Of a stretch of DNA of 64,000 bases, positions 21,591 through 32,920 are shown piece by piece. The stretch covers positions 25,503,110-25,567,109 of the forward strand of contig CM064417.1 of NCBI GenBank assembly GCA_032690845.1. Reading direction: 5' to 3'. The translations under genes were made by a program, and so were the position numbers. Under the pieces are notes generated by a model. That model was not told the DNA's origin and made no database searches. It saw only the letters and a program-made list of their open reading frames with translations. The first letter of the stretch is position 1, and the number at the start of each line of letters is the position of its first letter. The stretch comes from Eleusine coracana subsp. coracana (lineage: Eukaryota; Streptophyta; Magnoliopsida; Poales; Poaceae).

Positions 21591-22950
21591 TGCCTTAGGG
21601 GGGGGGGGTGAATAGGCAATCTAAAAAGAATCCTGAAAAAGCACTAAGTTTTGATCAAATGACAGGAACGACGGAACTTCCATCAGAAACGACGGAACTT
21701 CCATCACCACGGAAGTTCTGCCAAATGACAAACCTTCACCAATCTTTTCTCTAAAACTTATTTAAATGCGGATAACTAAACAAGTAGAGATACAATACTT
21801 GATAAAGGTGAAGCTACAACAATGCACACTTAGGATTCTTTGAAGAATAGCTAGCAACAATCAACAAGTGAATCGAGCACAACAATATGAAAGAAATGCG
21901 GAAATATAAAGAGAGACACAAGGAATTAACTCGAGGTTCAGCAACCACACTAAGTAGTTCCTACATCCTCGTTGAGGAGCCACACAAAGTGGTCAGGTCT
22001 CCCTCAACCTTTTTCCCGGCCAAGCAATCACAAAGATCGTGCTTGGATTACTTTCTCCACTTGATTCTTTTCTTCCGGAGGTGAATCACACCTTCACAAA
22101 CGTGTCTGTCTCACCACAACAATTTGGAAGCTCAAGGGCAACGCCTAGCCGTCTAGGAGACCAAGTCTCCAAGAGTAACAAGCAAATCAAATCTTAATGA
22201 GGAGGGAAAGATGTGCTCAAGCTTTTGAGTGGATAGATTCAATCTTTTTGTGGTTAGATCTCTCTCACTTGTTTGGAATCTCAAGGACAAGTCTAGGAGT
22301 GAGAGGGGAGAGCTCTAGCAGAAATGTGAGTGAATTTTCAAAGAGTCCAACCCCTCCCACGGGGGAGAGGGGAGTCTATTTATAGAGGCTCTCCAAAAAC
22401 TAGCCGTTACATAGCTTTTCTGTGTCTGACGGAACTTCCGTGGTTATCCATGGAACTTCCGTTAGTTCAAAAAGACCTGTTGCGTGGTTGGATTACAACT
22501 GAGTCAGAGACGACGGAACTTCCGTGATGGTCATCACGGAACTTCCGTCGCTCTCGAGTTTGCAACACAAAGAAACTAGAGAACGACGGAACTTCTGTGG
22601 GGGAGCCTACGGAACTTCCGTAACCCTCGGGTTGGCTGAGGTTAGAAGCTTGGTAATGACAGAACTTCCGTGGAATGAACCACGAAACTTCCGTGACTCT
22701 TTATTTGGGTCAAAAAGGATTGGTTCATTTTGGCATTGGTTCACTAAACTCTCAAAAAACTTTTTGGTAGGCTTGAGCACACAAATTTCCCTTCTTAGCA
22801 AGATTGGTTTACCCCCCTGCATAGTTCGGCTTGCCTATGACTCTATTAAAATAAAAACTACTCTTTTAAGGCATTTGATCAGTTTTCCTATTCTTCTTTT
22901 TGGCAGTAATAGCCACATTGTCATAGGTTTTCCTGCTCATAGCTCCTAGA
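21591..22950 (-). repeat. Nested LTR-like insertion with ACGGAACTTCCGT palindromes
   Basis: The left end TGCCTTAGG with 11 G and GTGAATAGGCAATC resembles, on the minus strand, the CCTATTCACCCCCC stretch that ends LTRs of some large copia elements. A minus-strand TATAAATA box is at 22377-22384, with palindromes beginning 45 bp upstream. The right boundary is uncertain and no target duplication was found. Confidence 0.45.
22429..22695. repeat. Array of ACGGAACTTCCGT palindrome pairs
   Basis: Palindrome centres lie at 22435 and 22456, 22519 and 22542, 22592 and 22615, 22665 and 22688. Spacings within pairs are 21, 23, 23 and 23 bp. A further pair in the transcribed part has centres at 21677 and 21698 (21 bp). 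Confidence 0.92.
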
Positions 22951-25018
22951 TGCATCTTCAGTTTTATCATAGGTTTTATTTGTTTACCATGCACACAAAC
23001 TAGGTTATCGAATTAAGAAATACCGACATGTTAACATGTTGAATGCTCCCACAAGATGAAAATAGGATAAACATGAACTTTATTATTTTCGTTGCAACAA
23101 GCAGGACCTAATAATGATTTCAAGAGTATTATTTAGCACCACTATTTAAGATACCATTAACAAATGAGAATAAGCATGAACATCAGAGAAAACACAAACA
23201 AGCATGCATCACTTTGAACAAGTAAATCATGAAGGTAATGAATAAACATTATTATCACTAGGTGAAGCATGATTTAGGTTTGATTACATCTTAGAGCATT
23301 ATATAGTGTGATTAACAAGGAAATTATAGCATATAGAATTTTTGGTTCAGAACCATGGATGTCACAAGCTAGGATGAGTTGCATTGCACTTATCATCGAA
23401 TTTCATGATGATGTTATAGGTAACCGAATAAACAAGATAGCAAAACATGCAAGGCAATTGATTAAGTGATTAAAAAAGTGCATCATAGAAATTGCATGCT
23501 ACTAGAATGTACAAGATTGTTTAACAGACTAAGGTTAATTAGTCATCTAACTTAAGTAGATTCAACTAGTTAACTTGCAAGATTAATATGAAACATGGAC
23601 TTATGCATGAGCTATGAGCATGAAACTTTACAGAGACAACAAGTACTGAGTTAAGAAAACAATAAACTTAACAATACTTGAATTGAAGGTGCATTGCTTA
23701 TGCTATGAGCAGAACACTAAAGCTCTGTCCGGAATCGGTTAAAGCTGGGTTCATCGCTTAGGGTGAGTTTAACCAAAAATTTGTAAACAGTTTCTATACA
23801 AGGGGTTATTTAATCTTGGTAGATAGTATCAAAATAAGATGTTTGCAACTTGAATGACCTCTGGATGAGTTGTAATTATTTAATGATGAAATTTACTTGT
23901 TTCAATGCTATGAGGAAATTAAATCAGAAACATGTACTTACACATATGCCATGAGTATGAAACTTTGCAGAGCCATTTCATACATAAAATATGAACTTTG
24001 AGCACAGGTTTCACAGGATTATCAATTATAAATTAAATGCCACAAAACTCACAAATAAGGGCATGTTTTATATGAAACAATTCATTTTATGCAAATACTT
24101 GGTACTAGAATTTTTTTTCATGACATGAATGCATATTAGAATGTCATAGAAGATTCTCGGAGCACAAATTAACATCATAACATGCATATTTCATTCTATA
24201 GCAATTAAATAGTCAAAACATGGATAAATAGATATCTTTAGAATCCTAAGCATAACATGTGCAAATAAATTCATATTGGGATGACATGCAATCTATGTAG
24301 TGGACATGCAAAGCCACAGTATTAACAAAGCAGTGTATATTCAGTTATGGGCCAAAGATGCTTAACAAAGAAATAATTCCACAAAAATAGTGGTAGTCGA
24401 TCAGTGTGTGGGACCAACTCTACAAGATAGAGCTCATCGTTATGAATCCATAGAACATTGTTTCACATTTTTCTATGGTGTATAACGCCTGGAATTGAGT
24501 TTGCAAGTGTTACCTATTTTCTGTATTAAAATTTCAAAAGAAAATTCGATTCAAACTCAATTCTCGCGCGCGTGCACTGCAGGTCGCCGGAGCTCGACGA
24601 CACTGCCCGGAAAGCTCGCCATAGCCCGCTGTGGCCTCCGGCTGGGGTCGAGCCTATGGGAAGAAAAGATCTACACATCATCGCGCAGAAGTAGGTGAGG
24701 TCGACCGCTACCGAGTTGGCCGGAAGGTGGCTAGCGACGACATGCAGAACAGGGGAAGGTTCGGTGATGCCGAGCGCGTAGAGGGAGTCACGGCTGGCAT
24801 CGTAGCTTGGTCAGGGTGCTTCACCTGAGCTTGGAGAAGGAAGGCATGTGGTCTGTTAAGGTGGAGGACGGCTGAAACCAGGGGCTCGTCGGCGAGGCGG
24901 CGAGGTTGGCCAGCGACGGGGAAAACGTCGAATCCGGCAATGGGAGGGAAGGATCTGCACATACAGCAAGTCATGCACGTGTGCAAAGATATGTGGGAGA
25001 TCCATTTTCAGGGAATCA

Positions 25019-25524
25019 TGTTGGGGAATGAAGAGGCTACAATAGCTATAAACAATTTCTACCGTTCAACCAGGAAGCCTTGCAAGAGGGGATCATAGAT
25101 CATTATCACTAGATACGCAGGCGGAGCGAAAGCAAGGTTGGAGAAGCAACCTCCAACATAGTCACATGTTGATGTAGAGGATGTAGTCGTTCACGACAAC
25201 CGTCTCCTCCTGGTCCAGCCAAAGCACCGTAGTTGTAGTGCCTCCTTGCGGTATCCACACGTACATGGTAGAAGGTCATACGAGGTGTGCTAGCACCGGC
25301 GACACGACTTAGGATGACGTGGGAGAGAGAGAGGGAGGTGGTGACGGCTAGGGTTTCTAGACTAGATGATCACCTATGCCTTAAGCCCCTCTCCACTTAA
25401 ATAGACCCATCTAATGGGCCTCGACTAGTTGGCCTATTAATGGACTAATCCCTCATGGATCAATATTGGTATGACCCTCACATATGGATCAAATTCATAT
25501 TATCTCTTGGGCATATCTCCAATA
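25019..25524 (-). repeat. 3' LTR of copia element (506 bp)
   Basis: It starts TGTTGGGGAA on the plus strand and ends CTCCAATA, matching 40225-40732. On the minus strand a purine-rich AAGTGGAAGAT precedes it. Confidence 0.88.
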
Positions 25525-26543
25525 ATCTTCCACTTGCACTAGAGACAATCACATAGGCAAGCGATGTTTCAACCCGTTAAGTGTGTGACCTGTTAGGTTC
25601 ACATGTACCCGACAATAATGTGAAAACCATTTTTCAAATCATAAATCAATAGCGGCACCTAGCAGCACATATTGATTCTCGTGTACACATAAAGATCATA
25701 TCGGCTGAACCTTTGACGTACGCATTCACCGATGCCTTTGCCTCACGATATCAGTCAAGCTCAAGGCGAGATACATGCCATCCCTGTAATAGCTCGACCA
25801 TTCACTCGAATGTCTAGTGGATTTATCATGACTAACTCTTAGTCATCATGATTAACTTTTAATTAGATTGGCATGGCCATGCACTTCCAAATCCATCTAA
25901 CTCGAGGGGCCCAGAGATATCTCTCCTATTATTAGGAGGGGCAAATTCCATCTTGATCGCTCACGCCCCATGACATGTTTCATAGCCTACCCGAAAGTTA
26001 CCTTTATGACTACCTAGTTACGGAATAGCGTTTGGTAACCCTAAAGTGTGCTATTACACATTTTTGGAATCAATGACGATCTCAGGTCTAAAGATCCCAA
26101 AGGTACATCATACAAAACAACAATTGATGGCACAATAATAACATCTCAATAGAGTCTATTAGCGGGTCAATCCAACACCATGTTCGCCAACATGTGTCCA
26201 CATTATTGATTTGATATCTCCATATCTATGATCTGTGAAACATGAGCATCAACCAATACATGTGCTAGTCCATGAATCATCATTGTCCTACATAATGATA
26301 AGGAACTAGGGATCCTTTAGGATAAAATTATGAAAGAACAATGAGTTTCACAAACAAGTCACGTACTTGCCAATCAATGAAATAATTATTCAATCATACA
26401 TAAACATAGACATTGCCAATCAATGAAGGAACGGAATAACACTTTATTCAATCATACATAAACATAGACATTACACAATCTCTCATACATTAATCATGAA
26501 GAAATCTAATACCCATGGATCTCATATGTGCTTCATGCTTGGG
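25525..26543 (-). other. 3' non-coding part of copia element
   Basis: About 1 kb lies between the RNase H end and the polypurine tract. A stretch CAATCATACATAAACATAGA occurs twice (near 26391 and 26449). No coding frame was seen. Confidence 0.6.
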
Positions 26544-27207
26544 CTAAGAGAGAGGTTTTATCAATGGATCAACAATGTTTGAATCCGCGTGCACCATGCG
26601 TATCTTCACGTCACCTCGATGAACAATGTCCCGGATGACATGAAAATGTTGTAGTATGTGTTTGTTCTTTTGATGCGCTCTAGGCTCCTTGGCTTGCGCA
26701 ATGGCACCACTATTATCACAATAGAGATCCATTGGACTGGACACACTAGGAACCACACCCAACTCAGAAACAAATTTTCTGATCCAAACAGCTTCCTTTG
26801 CAGCTTCTAAAGCGGCAAGGTACTCGGCCTCCGTGGTTGAGTCAACAACCGTATCATGCTTCAAACTCTTCTAGCTCACCGCGCCTCCATTGAGGCAAAA
26901 TACATTTCCAGATTGCGATCTTGAATCGTCCTTGTCGGTTTGGAAACTAGCGTCGGTGTAAACAGTTACAATGATCTCTTCCTCACCTTCATAATCTAGG
27001 AACATACCCATAGTTCTTCTCAAGTACTTTAGGATATTCTTACTAACCACCCAGTGAGCTTATCCTGTGTTTGATTGGAATCTGCTTGTAGCGCTTAGAG
27101 CAAAAGCTACATCTGGGCGCATACATATCATGGCATACATGATGGATCTGATAGCCGAAGCATATGGGATCGCTCTCATCTTCTCTACCTCATCAGGTGT
27201 CGAAGGA
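26544..27207 (-). pseudogene. copia RNase H end
   Basis: Minus-strand frames include a VYTDASFQTDKDDSRS-like block near 26950, then VVDSTTEAEYLAALEAAKEA, DLYCDNSGAIAQAKEP, HQKNKHILQHFHVIRDIV and DPLIKPLS, ending at 26544. These are the RNase H signatures at the end of copia pol. A stop near 26872 breaks the frame. Confidence 0.85.
26891..27207 (-). repeat. 317-bp pol segment, left copy
   Basis: It is the same stretch of copia pol as 35388-35704, with roughly 13 differences by eye. The pair flanks the element 5 fragment as direct repeats. Confidence 0.88.
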
Positions 27208-27440
27208 TTTGCCTCTGCATTTGCATTTTTGGATTTCACACATGCATGTTGGAATTTATTCTAACCCTCTTCTTTGTTTGATATAAATACAAAATTTAGT
27301 TTTCAGATTCTAACTTTGAGAAAATATTTTTCTAAGCAAAATTGTATCAAAACTTTGGACCTAACCCCTGCAACTCAGAAAATATAGTTATTAGGGAGCT
27401 ATGGGCCAAAGTGAGGGATCAGTGGGACCCACCCACAGTA

Positions 27441-27600
27441 AGCCGAACACCAATGTTCGGCCCAAGGGGTGTGGGTCCCACCGACCTTGGCTTTTTGCCA
27501 ACGGTTAGATTTGGTTCTCCACTAGCCGTTTTCGACCGTTTGAAATTTTTCCTATAAATTTAGTTCCCGGGGGAGAGTGTTTTGCCATTCCAAGTTCACT
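27441..27600 (+). promoter_or_regulatory. Putative internal promoter of element 5
   Basis: A half-decayed palindrome (AGCCGAAC, centre 27442.5) and TTCGGCCCAA (centre 27460.5) are 18 bp apart, the same spacing as in the LTRs of this family. TATAAATT lies at 27553, 88 bp past the pair, and a GGGGGAGAGTG block follows. Confidence 0.48.
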
Positions 27601-27787
27601 TCTCATTTCACTCCCTCCTTCACTCATTTGCTCTTGCGCTCTCATATTGCTTCTCCAAAGTTGCCATTCCAAAAACCACCAAAAATATTTCCCTTTTTAG
27701 TTTGCTTTGTTTTTCTTGGATTGTTCAAGTCCTTTGCAAAGATTGGCAAGATTAACACCGCCGACAGATTTTATTTGCTAATCCATA

Positions 27788-28135
27788 ACCCATCTTCGAT
27801 AAAAGTTGGATCTATCAATGTTATTTTGAATGAGAGCAATAAAAATATTTTATCTGATGCTACGTGTGAGAAACATACTTTCATTGGTGGTAATTTGAAG
27901 GCCTATTGTGACAGAGATACTGCAAACAATAGTAACTTGACTGATATTTCCTCAAAGCCGAGGACGGCTTTGATTCAAGGGAAGGAGGACGATGTGCCCA
28001 TGGCACCATATATATTTTCAGCTGGTATTTCAGAAATATTGTGCAATAATTCAGCTTGGAATAATACAAGGAATCTCTCATCTATTCAGTTTGGTCCCTT
28101 TTCTATATTTGTGAAACAAGAGATGAACGAGAAAT
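27788..28135 (+). pseudogene. Duplicate 3' end of the element N ORF
   Basis: This repeats the last 110 or so codons of the ORF at 30552-30895, with the same stop codon. It has no start of its own and reflects the truncated tandem. Confidence 0.75.
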
Positions 28136-28287
28136 AGAACAGTCAAGCTGCTGGCAAAACATATTTTGAATGCACCCATAATTTTAATTAGGCCCAGATG
28201 TCGATTGAGGTTTCAAACTTTGGTTCCATATGTGCTGGAATTCACTTCGGATGACATAAACATAGATGTCGATTAGTGGAGGCAAAG

Positions 28288-29177
28288 TGCTTCTGTTAAT
28301 TAGTAGCATTAGTAACCTGGCCGGTGTTTTTTATTATTTTCCCTACGTTACTCTTAGTCAGGTCATTTACTTATTCTAGAATTGGTTTAGTAGTTTTCCT
28401 AACAAGTTTTGGACCGTGTCAATTCCTGCCATGCATGTTGGTGCCTACGAACAACCGTGCTTGGCAAGGTCTCCTTTTGTTTGTGTTTGAGTCAGACCAT
28501 CTTTGGTGCATGCGCATTAGTCCTGGTGCCTGCGCGCACATAATTAAAGGGAGCCATCGCTTCTTGGAAGGGGAGGAGGTTTTTCATCGTATTTTATTTC
28601 TCCGTGTCGAGCACTGCTCCAGCCAAGAAGATGGCGATTGCATCTGCCGTGGAGAATTAAAGTCAATCCTTTGGATTCTGTGGAGTTCGTGACCAAGCTC
28701 TTACAGCCTGGGCACGTCTTGGATTCTTGCCGGTATCCCATCCTTTTGATCGTGGCATCCAGTGTTACGGGTGGAAGGAACTTATCTAGGTTTGGTTACA
28801 ATATTGTAAGCAGATCCTCTATCATTTATATTTGCTACTGCTGGTGTTTAATTGAGTAAGCAAATTATTATTTCCTGCTATGGATCACCCTCTTGTATTG
28901 TGTTAGTCAATTGTTGCTGCTAGCTGTTTGCCTGCCGTAAAGGATCACCTTGAGGAATTCTTAGTGCTGAATACAGATTTTTGTTCAGTGACTTATATTG
29001 CTGCCGTGGTGAATCACTTTATTCATTAGAATATATTGATTGGTGTGCTTCTGATTCTATCCTTGCTACAACTACCGAAGAAAAAAAGATACATACTTGC
29101 TGTTAGTTTTGTTGGTTATTAGTACCGTGAAAGATTGGGACATAACTTCTGGACACACCGTCGTCGTGTCATTATCA
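28288..29177 (+). repeat. LTR of element N, left copy (890 bp)
   Basis: It starts TGCTTCTGTTAATTAG after GTGGAGGCAAAG and ends GTGTCATTATCA directly before the primer site. The start is inferred from the purine tract and the TG. Confidence 0.65.
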
Positions 29178-29179
29178 TT

Positions 29180-29192
29180 TGGTATCAGTTTA
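29180..29192 (+). other. Primer binding site of element N
   Basis: TGGTATCAGTTTA follows the left LTR by two bases, resembling the initiator tRNA-Met site TGGTATCAGAGC. Confidence 0.65.
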
Positions 29193-29224
29193 GCTAGGTT
29201 GCTCACGGTACTTTCTACTGATTT

Positions 29225-29506
29225 GTGATGATGGATTACTGTTTTGATATATACCTTGAGTTTGTGCCGACGCTATATGCAACTACTTCTCTATCTGGGT
29301 ACTATGAGTGGGAGGATGCTATAATAAATTGTTATATGATTGGTGAATTACACATGAACCAGTTGGTAAATTTGGCACGACAAAGCTTCTCTCTTTCTGT
29401 GTCATTATGGTTTCGGAGAATGCAGTTGGAACATGGTGATAACTATTGTACTTCTTGGTGTGAGATGAAGGAGGTATTACGACGATGATTTGCTCCTCTT
29501 GAGCCA
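29225..29506 (+). pseudogene. gag remnant of element N
   Basis: The frame from 29225 ends with DNYCTSWCEMKEVLRR followed by TGA and FAPLEPMR in the same frame. This matches the usual gag block before a conserved RRRF(A/V)PP motif, so the TGA is likely a mutated Arg codon. The rest of gag looks reduced. Confidence 0.6.
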
Positions 29507-30895
29507 ATGAGGAATAATATATCAGATCATGGAAGCTTTTATATGGAGGATTCTGAAATTTCTGGTGTTCCACCATTTAAGAAGAATGCTTCTACTGACA
29601 ACACTGTTATAATGGGGTTGCCTAGCGATTCTTTTTTAGGCACATCCATTGTTACAACAAGTGTCCAAGTTAATGCTAGTAGTTCTGATTTTTCTTGTAC
29701 GCCAGAGCAACAAGCTTGTGAATCCTCTTGTGTTGAGCCTATGGAACAATTAACTACAACTCCAGTTGTCGTTGTGGAATCTACTACCGATTCTTTTATA
29801 GAGCCATTGCTTGATGTTAATATGACTAGTGTCTTATCTCTGATGTCTCATGAAGTGCAACGTGATGGAGCAACTTGTGATGTGAAGGGACAACGTTCCA
29901 ATATATTCCAGTCAGAGTGCAATATTAAAGACATGGTATGTAAATTAATTATTGATGGTGGAAGCTTCACTAATGTTATTAGCTCAGATTTAGTACATGC
30001 ATTTTCTTTATCTACATGGAGGCTTCCTACGCCGCGTTATGTGTAGTGGATGAATCAAAGTGGTACTCTGAAAATTACTCATAGGACAAGAGTGAAATTT
30101 TCAGTTGGAAATTATGTTGATACAGTAGACTGCGATGTGGCACAATTGAGTGCATGTCATTTGTTGCTTGGGAGGCCATGGCAGTTTGATCTTGATGCTA
30201 CACATGGAGGACGGTCAAATAATTACTCTTTTGTGCACAAAGGTGTGTACCATGTCCTGAAACCAATGCTTGCTAGCTCCATGAAGGCACATATTTTTCC
30301 TGTTGTAAAGAAGAAGAAAGGTTTGCTCAAAACTGTTCCAAAGCCGAGGACGGCTTTGATTCAAGAGGGGGAGAATGATGTGGTCAGCCAGAAAGCTACA
30401 ACTCCATCTATAGATCCTGTACATGCTGCGAATATAAGTTGTGAAATTTCTTGCAACAAAGATATGGACAAGAGAGAGAATGATGTGGCTATTGCAGGTT
30501 TGAAAGTTCCTGATGGTAACTATGAAACACACTGCAATTATTCTACGTGTTCTTCGATAAAAGTTGGATCTATCAATGTTATTTTGAATGAGAGCAATAA
30601 AAATATTTTATCTGATGCTACGTGTGAGAAACATACTTTCATTGGTGGTAATTTGAAGGCCTATTGTGACAGAGATACTGCAAACAATAGTAACTTGACT
30701 GATATTTCCTCAAAGCCGAGGACGGCTTTGATTCAAGGGAAGGAGGACGATGTGCCCATGGCACCATATATATTTTCAGCTGGTATTTCAGAAATATTGT
30801 GCAATAATTCAGCTTGGAATAATACAAGGAATCTCTCATCTATTCAGTTTGGTCCCTTTTCTATATTTGTGAAACAAGAGATGAACGAGAAATAG
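29507..30895 (+). pseudogene. Protease-like ORF of element N with one stop
   Basis: The frame runs 463 codons with a single TAG at 30044, within a conserved block (RYV, stop, WMNQSGTLKITHR). The aspartic protease site reads KLIIDGGSFTNVIS. Downstream SACHLLLGRPWQFDLDATHG and NNYSFVHKGVYHVLKPM are typical of the protease region of grass Ty3 elements. A module PKPRTALIQ is present twice in the protein. The C-terminal 110 residues are encoded in the duplicated segment, and the frame ends at 30893-30895. No polymerase follows. Confidence 0.75.
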
Positions 30896-31045
30896 AACAG
30901 TCAAGCTGCTGGCAAAACATATTTTGAATGCACCCATAATTTTAATTAGGCCCAGATGTCGATTGAGGTTTCAAACTTTGGTTCCATATATGCTGGAATT
31001 CACTTCGGATGACATAAACATAGATGTCGATTAGTGGAGGCAAAG

Positions 31046-31935
31046 TGCTTCTGTTAATTAGTAGCATTAGTAACCTGGCCGGTGTTTTTTATTATTTTCC
31101 CTACGTTACTCTTAGTCAGGTCATTTACTTATTCTAGAATTGGTTCAGTAGTTTTCCTAACAAGTTTTGGACCGTGTCAATTCCTGCCATGCATGTTGGT
31201 GCCTACGAGCAACCGTACTTGGCAAGGTCTCCATTTGTTTGTGTTTGAGTCAGACCATCTTTGGTGCATGCGCATTAGTCCTGGTGCCTGTGCGCACATA
31301 ATTAAAGGGAGCCATCGCTTCTTGGAAGGGGAGGAGGTTTTTCATCGTATTTTATTTCTCCGTGTCGAGCACTGCTCCAGCCAAGAAGATGGCGATTGCA
31401 TCTGCCGTGGAGAATTAAAGTCAATCCTTTGGATTCTGTGGAGTTCGTGACCAAGCTCTTACAGCCTGGGCACGTCTTGGATTCTTGCCGGTATCCCATC
31501 CTTTTGATCGTGGCATCCAGTGTTACGGGTGGAAGGAACTTATCTAGGTTTGGTTACAATATTGTAAGCAGATCCTCTATCATTTATATTTGCTACTGCT
31601 GGTGTTTAATTGAGTAAGCAAATTATTATTTCCTGCTATGGATCACCCTCTTGTATTGTGTTAGTCAATTGTTGCTGCTAGCTGTTTGCCTGCCGTAAAG
31701 GATCACCTTGAGGAATTCTTAGTGTTGAATACAGATTTTTGTTCAGTGACTTATATTGCTGCCGTGGTGAATCACTTTATTCATTAGAATATATTGATTG
31801 GTGTGCTTCTGATTCTATCCTTGCTACAACTACCGAAGAAGAAAAGATACATACTTGCTGTTAGTTTTGCTGGTTATTAGTACCGTGAAAGATTGGGACA
31901 TAACTTCTGGACACACCGTCGTCGTGTCATTATCA
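31046..31935 (+). repeat. LTR of element N, right copy (890 bp)
   Basis: It is nearly identical to 28288-29177 (only a handful of differences by eye) and ends at 31935, where ORF2 of element 5 resumes. Confidence 0.68.
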
Positions 31936-32920
31936 GCAAAGGATTTCGGGGGAGTTTTCTTATGAACGTTTTAGGACGAGTGACATTCACAACACAACTC
32001 TACAACTGTGGCATCGATGGCTTGCTATGACTTGATTCCCTAGAGAAGACACTACACCTATCAGTAATGATGAATTGTGTGTCTTGTTTGTTGCAATTGC
32101 TAAAATTCCTATTACTCCTGTTGAAGCTATGATTGGTCAATGGTTAGATTATATTAAAGGATCAGGACCTATTGAATGCACTTGTTTAGTGACCCGTATT
32201 GCTGTAGAGGTCGAGGCTATATCCAACACTAGATTTGATTATCTTTCTGAGTCCCGTCCCATTATAGACTATAAATTTCTTGAGCAGGGTCACACTTTAA
32301 AGAAGGGTCCCGATGGTTCTATCAACTTCTATTACCTCGGCTATACAAACAAAATCCCGCTCCCTAACCCAGGATATCATTTGTATAGTTGTTGGGAACT
32401 AACCATACGGCTGCAGAGAGAAGGAATGCCTGGCAAGTCTGCCGATCGACATACACGACAAAACACAAAGTGTGCGACCACTAGCGTAGCCAGAACTACA
32501 CCACCACTCAATGATTACAATACAAGTTCAGAGCATTGCGGCGACCATGCTTGGATGTTCACGCCACAACAGTATGAGACTGGAGGCTCGTTGTGGCAGC
32601 AGGCTAGTAGTGCACAATGGGGACATGCCCCTGAGTCGGTCGGGACGCCTCCACATCACAACTGACGTCACTCAATTTTGGGCTTAAGTCATCATGACTA
32701 TGGTTCAAAATCGAGGGACCTTACAAGGAGGATAGACAATCTGGATGTGAGAACAGGGGAAATGCAAAACACCCTTGCTACTCACGCCCAGACCACCAGA
32801 GAGTGGCAGTAGCACAGTGACGACCAGTTTTGTCACCTCCAGGAATAGCTACGAGAGCACCACGACTACACTGCGGCATACTACCGTTGGAGAGGATTTG
32901 ATCCTAACCAACAGCCGTGA
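31936..32920 (+). pseudogene. ORF2 of element 5 (Athila ORF-like), broken
   Basis: The sequence after element N reads as the middle and end of ORF2: LQLWHRWLAMT, stop, then ELCVLFVAIAKIPITPVEAM, TRIAVEVEAISNTRFDYLSE, KKGPDGSINFYYLGYTNKIP and GYHLYSCWELTIRL. It continues past the TGA at 32663 through a frameshift to a coiled-coil-like part (RRIDNLDVRTGEMQNTL) and ends RWRGFDPNQQP at 32918. The N-terminal half is missing because of element N. Element 2 has the same protein with about the same order of blocks. Confidence 0.72.

Larger units (their letters stand above)
19561..25018 (-). mobile_element. AT-rich LTR-like sequence of a chromovirus-type Ty3 element (left part)
   Basis: No coding frame is convincing. 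On the minus strand 20062-20037 reads CACGGGTAAGTCTTGCGGAG, which matches GACGGGTAAGTCTTGCTGAG in the LTR of element 4 (53300-53319) and GACGGATAAGCCTTGCTGAG in the solo LTR (45881-45900). The right end (24560-25018) is GC-rich, as in the solo LTR at 43200-43490. It is interrupted by a second LTR at 21591 and by copia at 25019, and resumes at 40733. Two stretches, about 21180-21590 and 23600-24010, are diverged copies of each other. The outer boundaries are not clear. Confidence 0.5.
27788..31935 (+). mobile_element. Element N: partial tandem LTR retrotransposon nested in element 5
   Basis: A stretch of about 1385 bp is present twice (27788-29177 and 30546-31935), nearly identical. Each copy holds the end of an internal ORF, a purine tract and an 890-bp LTR. 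The first copy is followed by an initiator tRNA-Met-like primer site and the internal region. The layout is therefore (internal end)-LTR-internal-LTR, a truncated tandem. The left junction also removed about 580 bp of ORF2 of element 5. Confidence 0.72.

Noticed and set aside
24495..24986. Possible small GC-rich gene
   Set aside because: Short overlapping frames on both strands without motif; position and composition match the GC-rich part of a long LTR.
27788..29177. Left 1.39-kb repeat as a complete 5' LTR
   Set aside because: The right copy contains the end of an ORF and a purine tract before the TG start, so the LTR proper is only the last 890 bp.
29507..30895. Intact host protein gene
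   Set aside because: The protease site and LLLGRPW block are retroelement signatures, and the frame sits between two LTRs.
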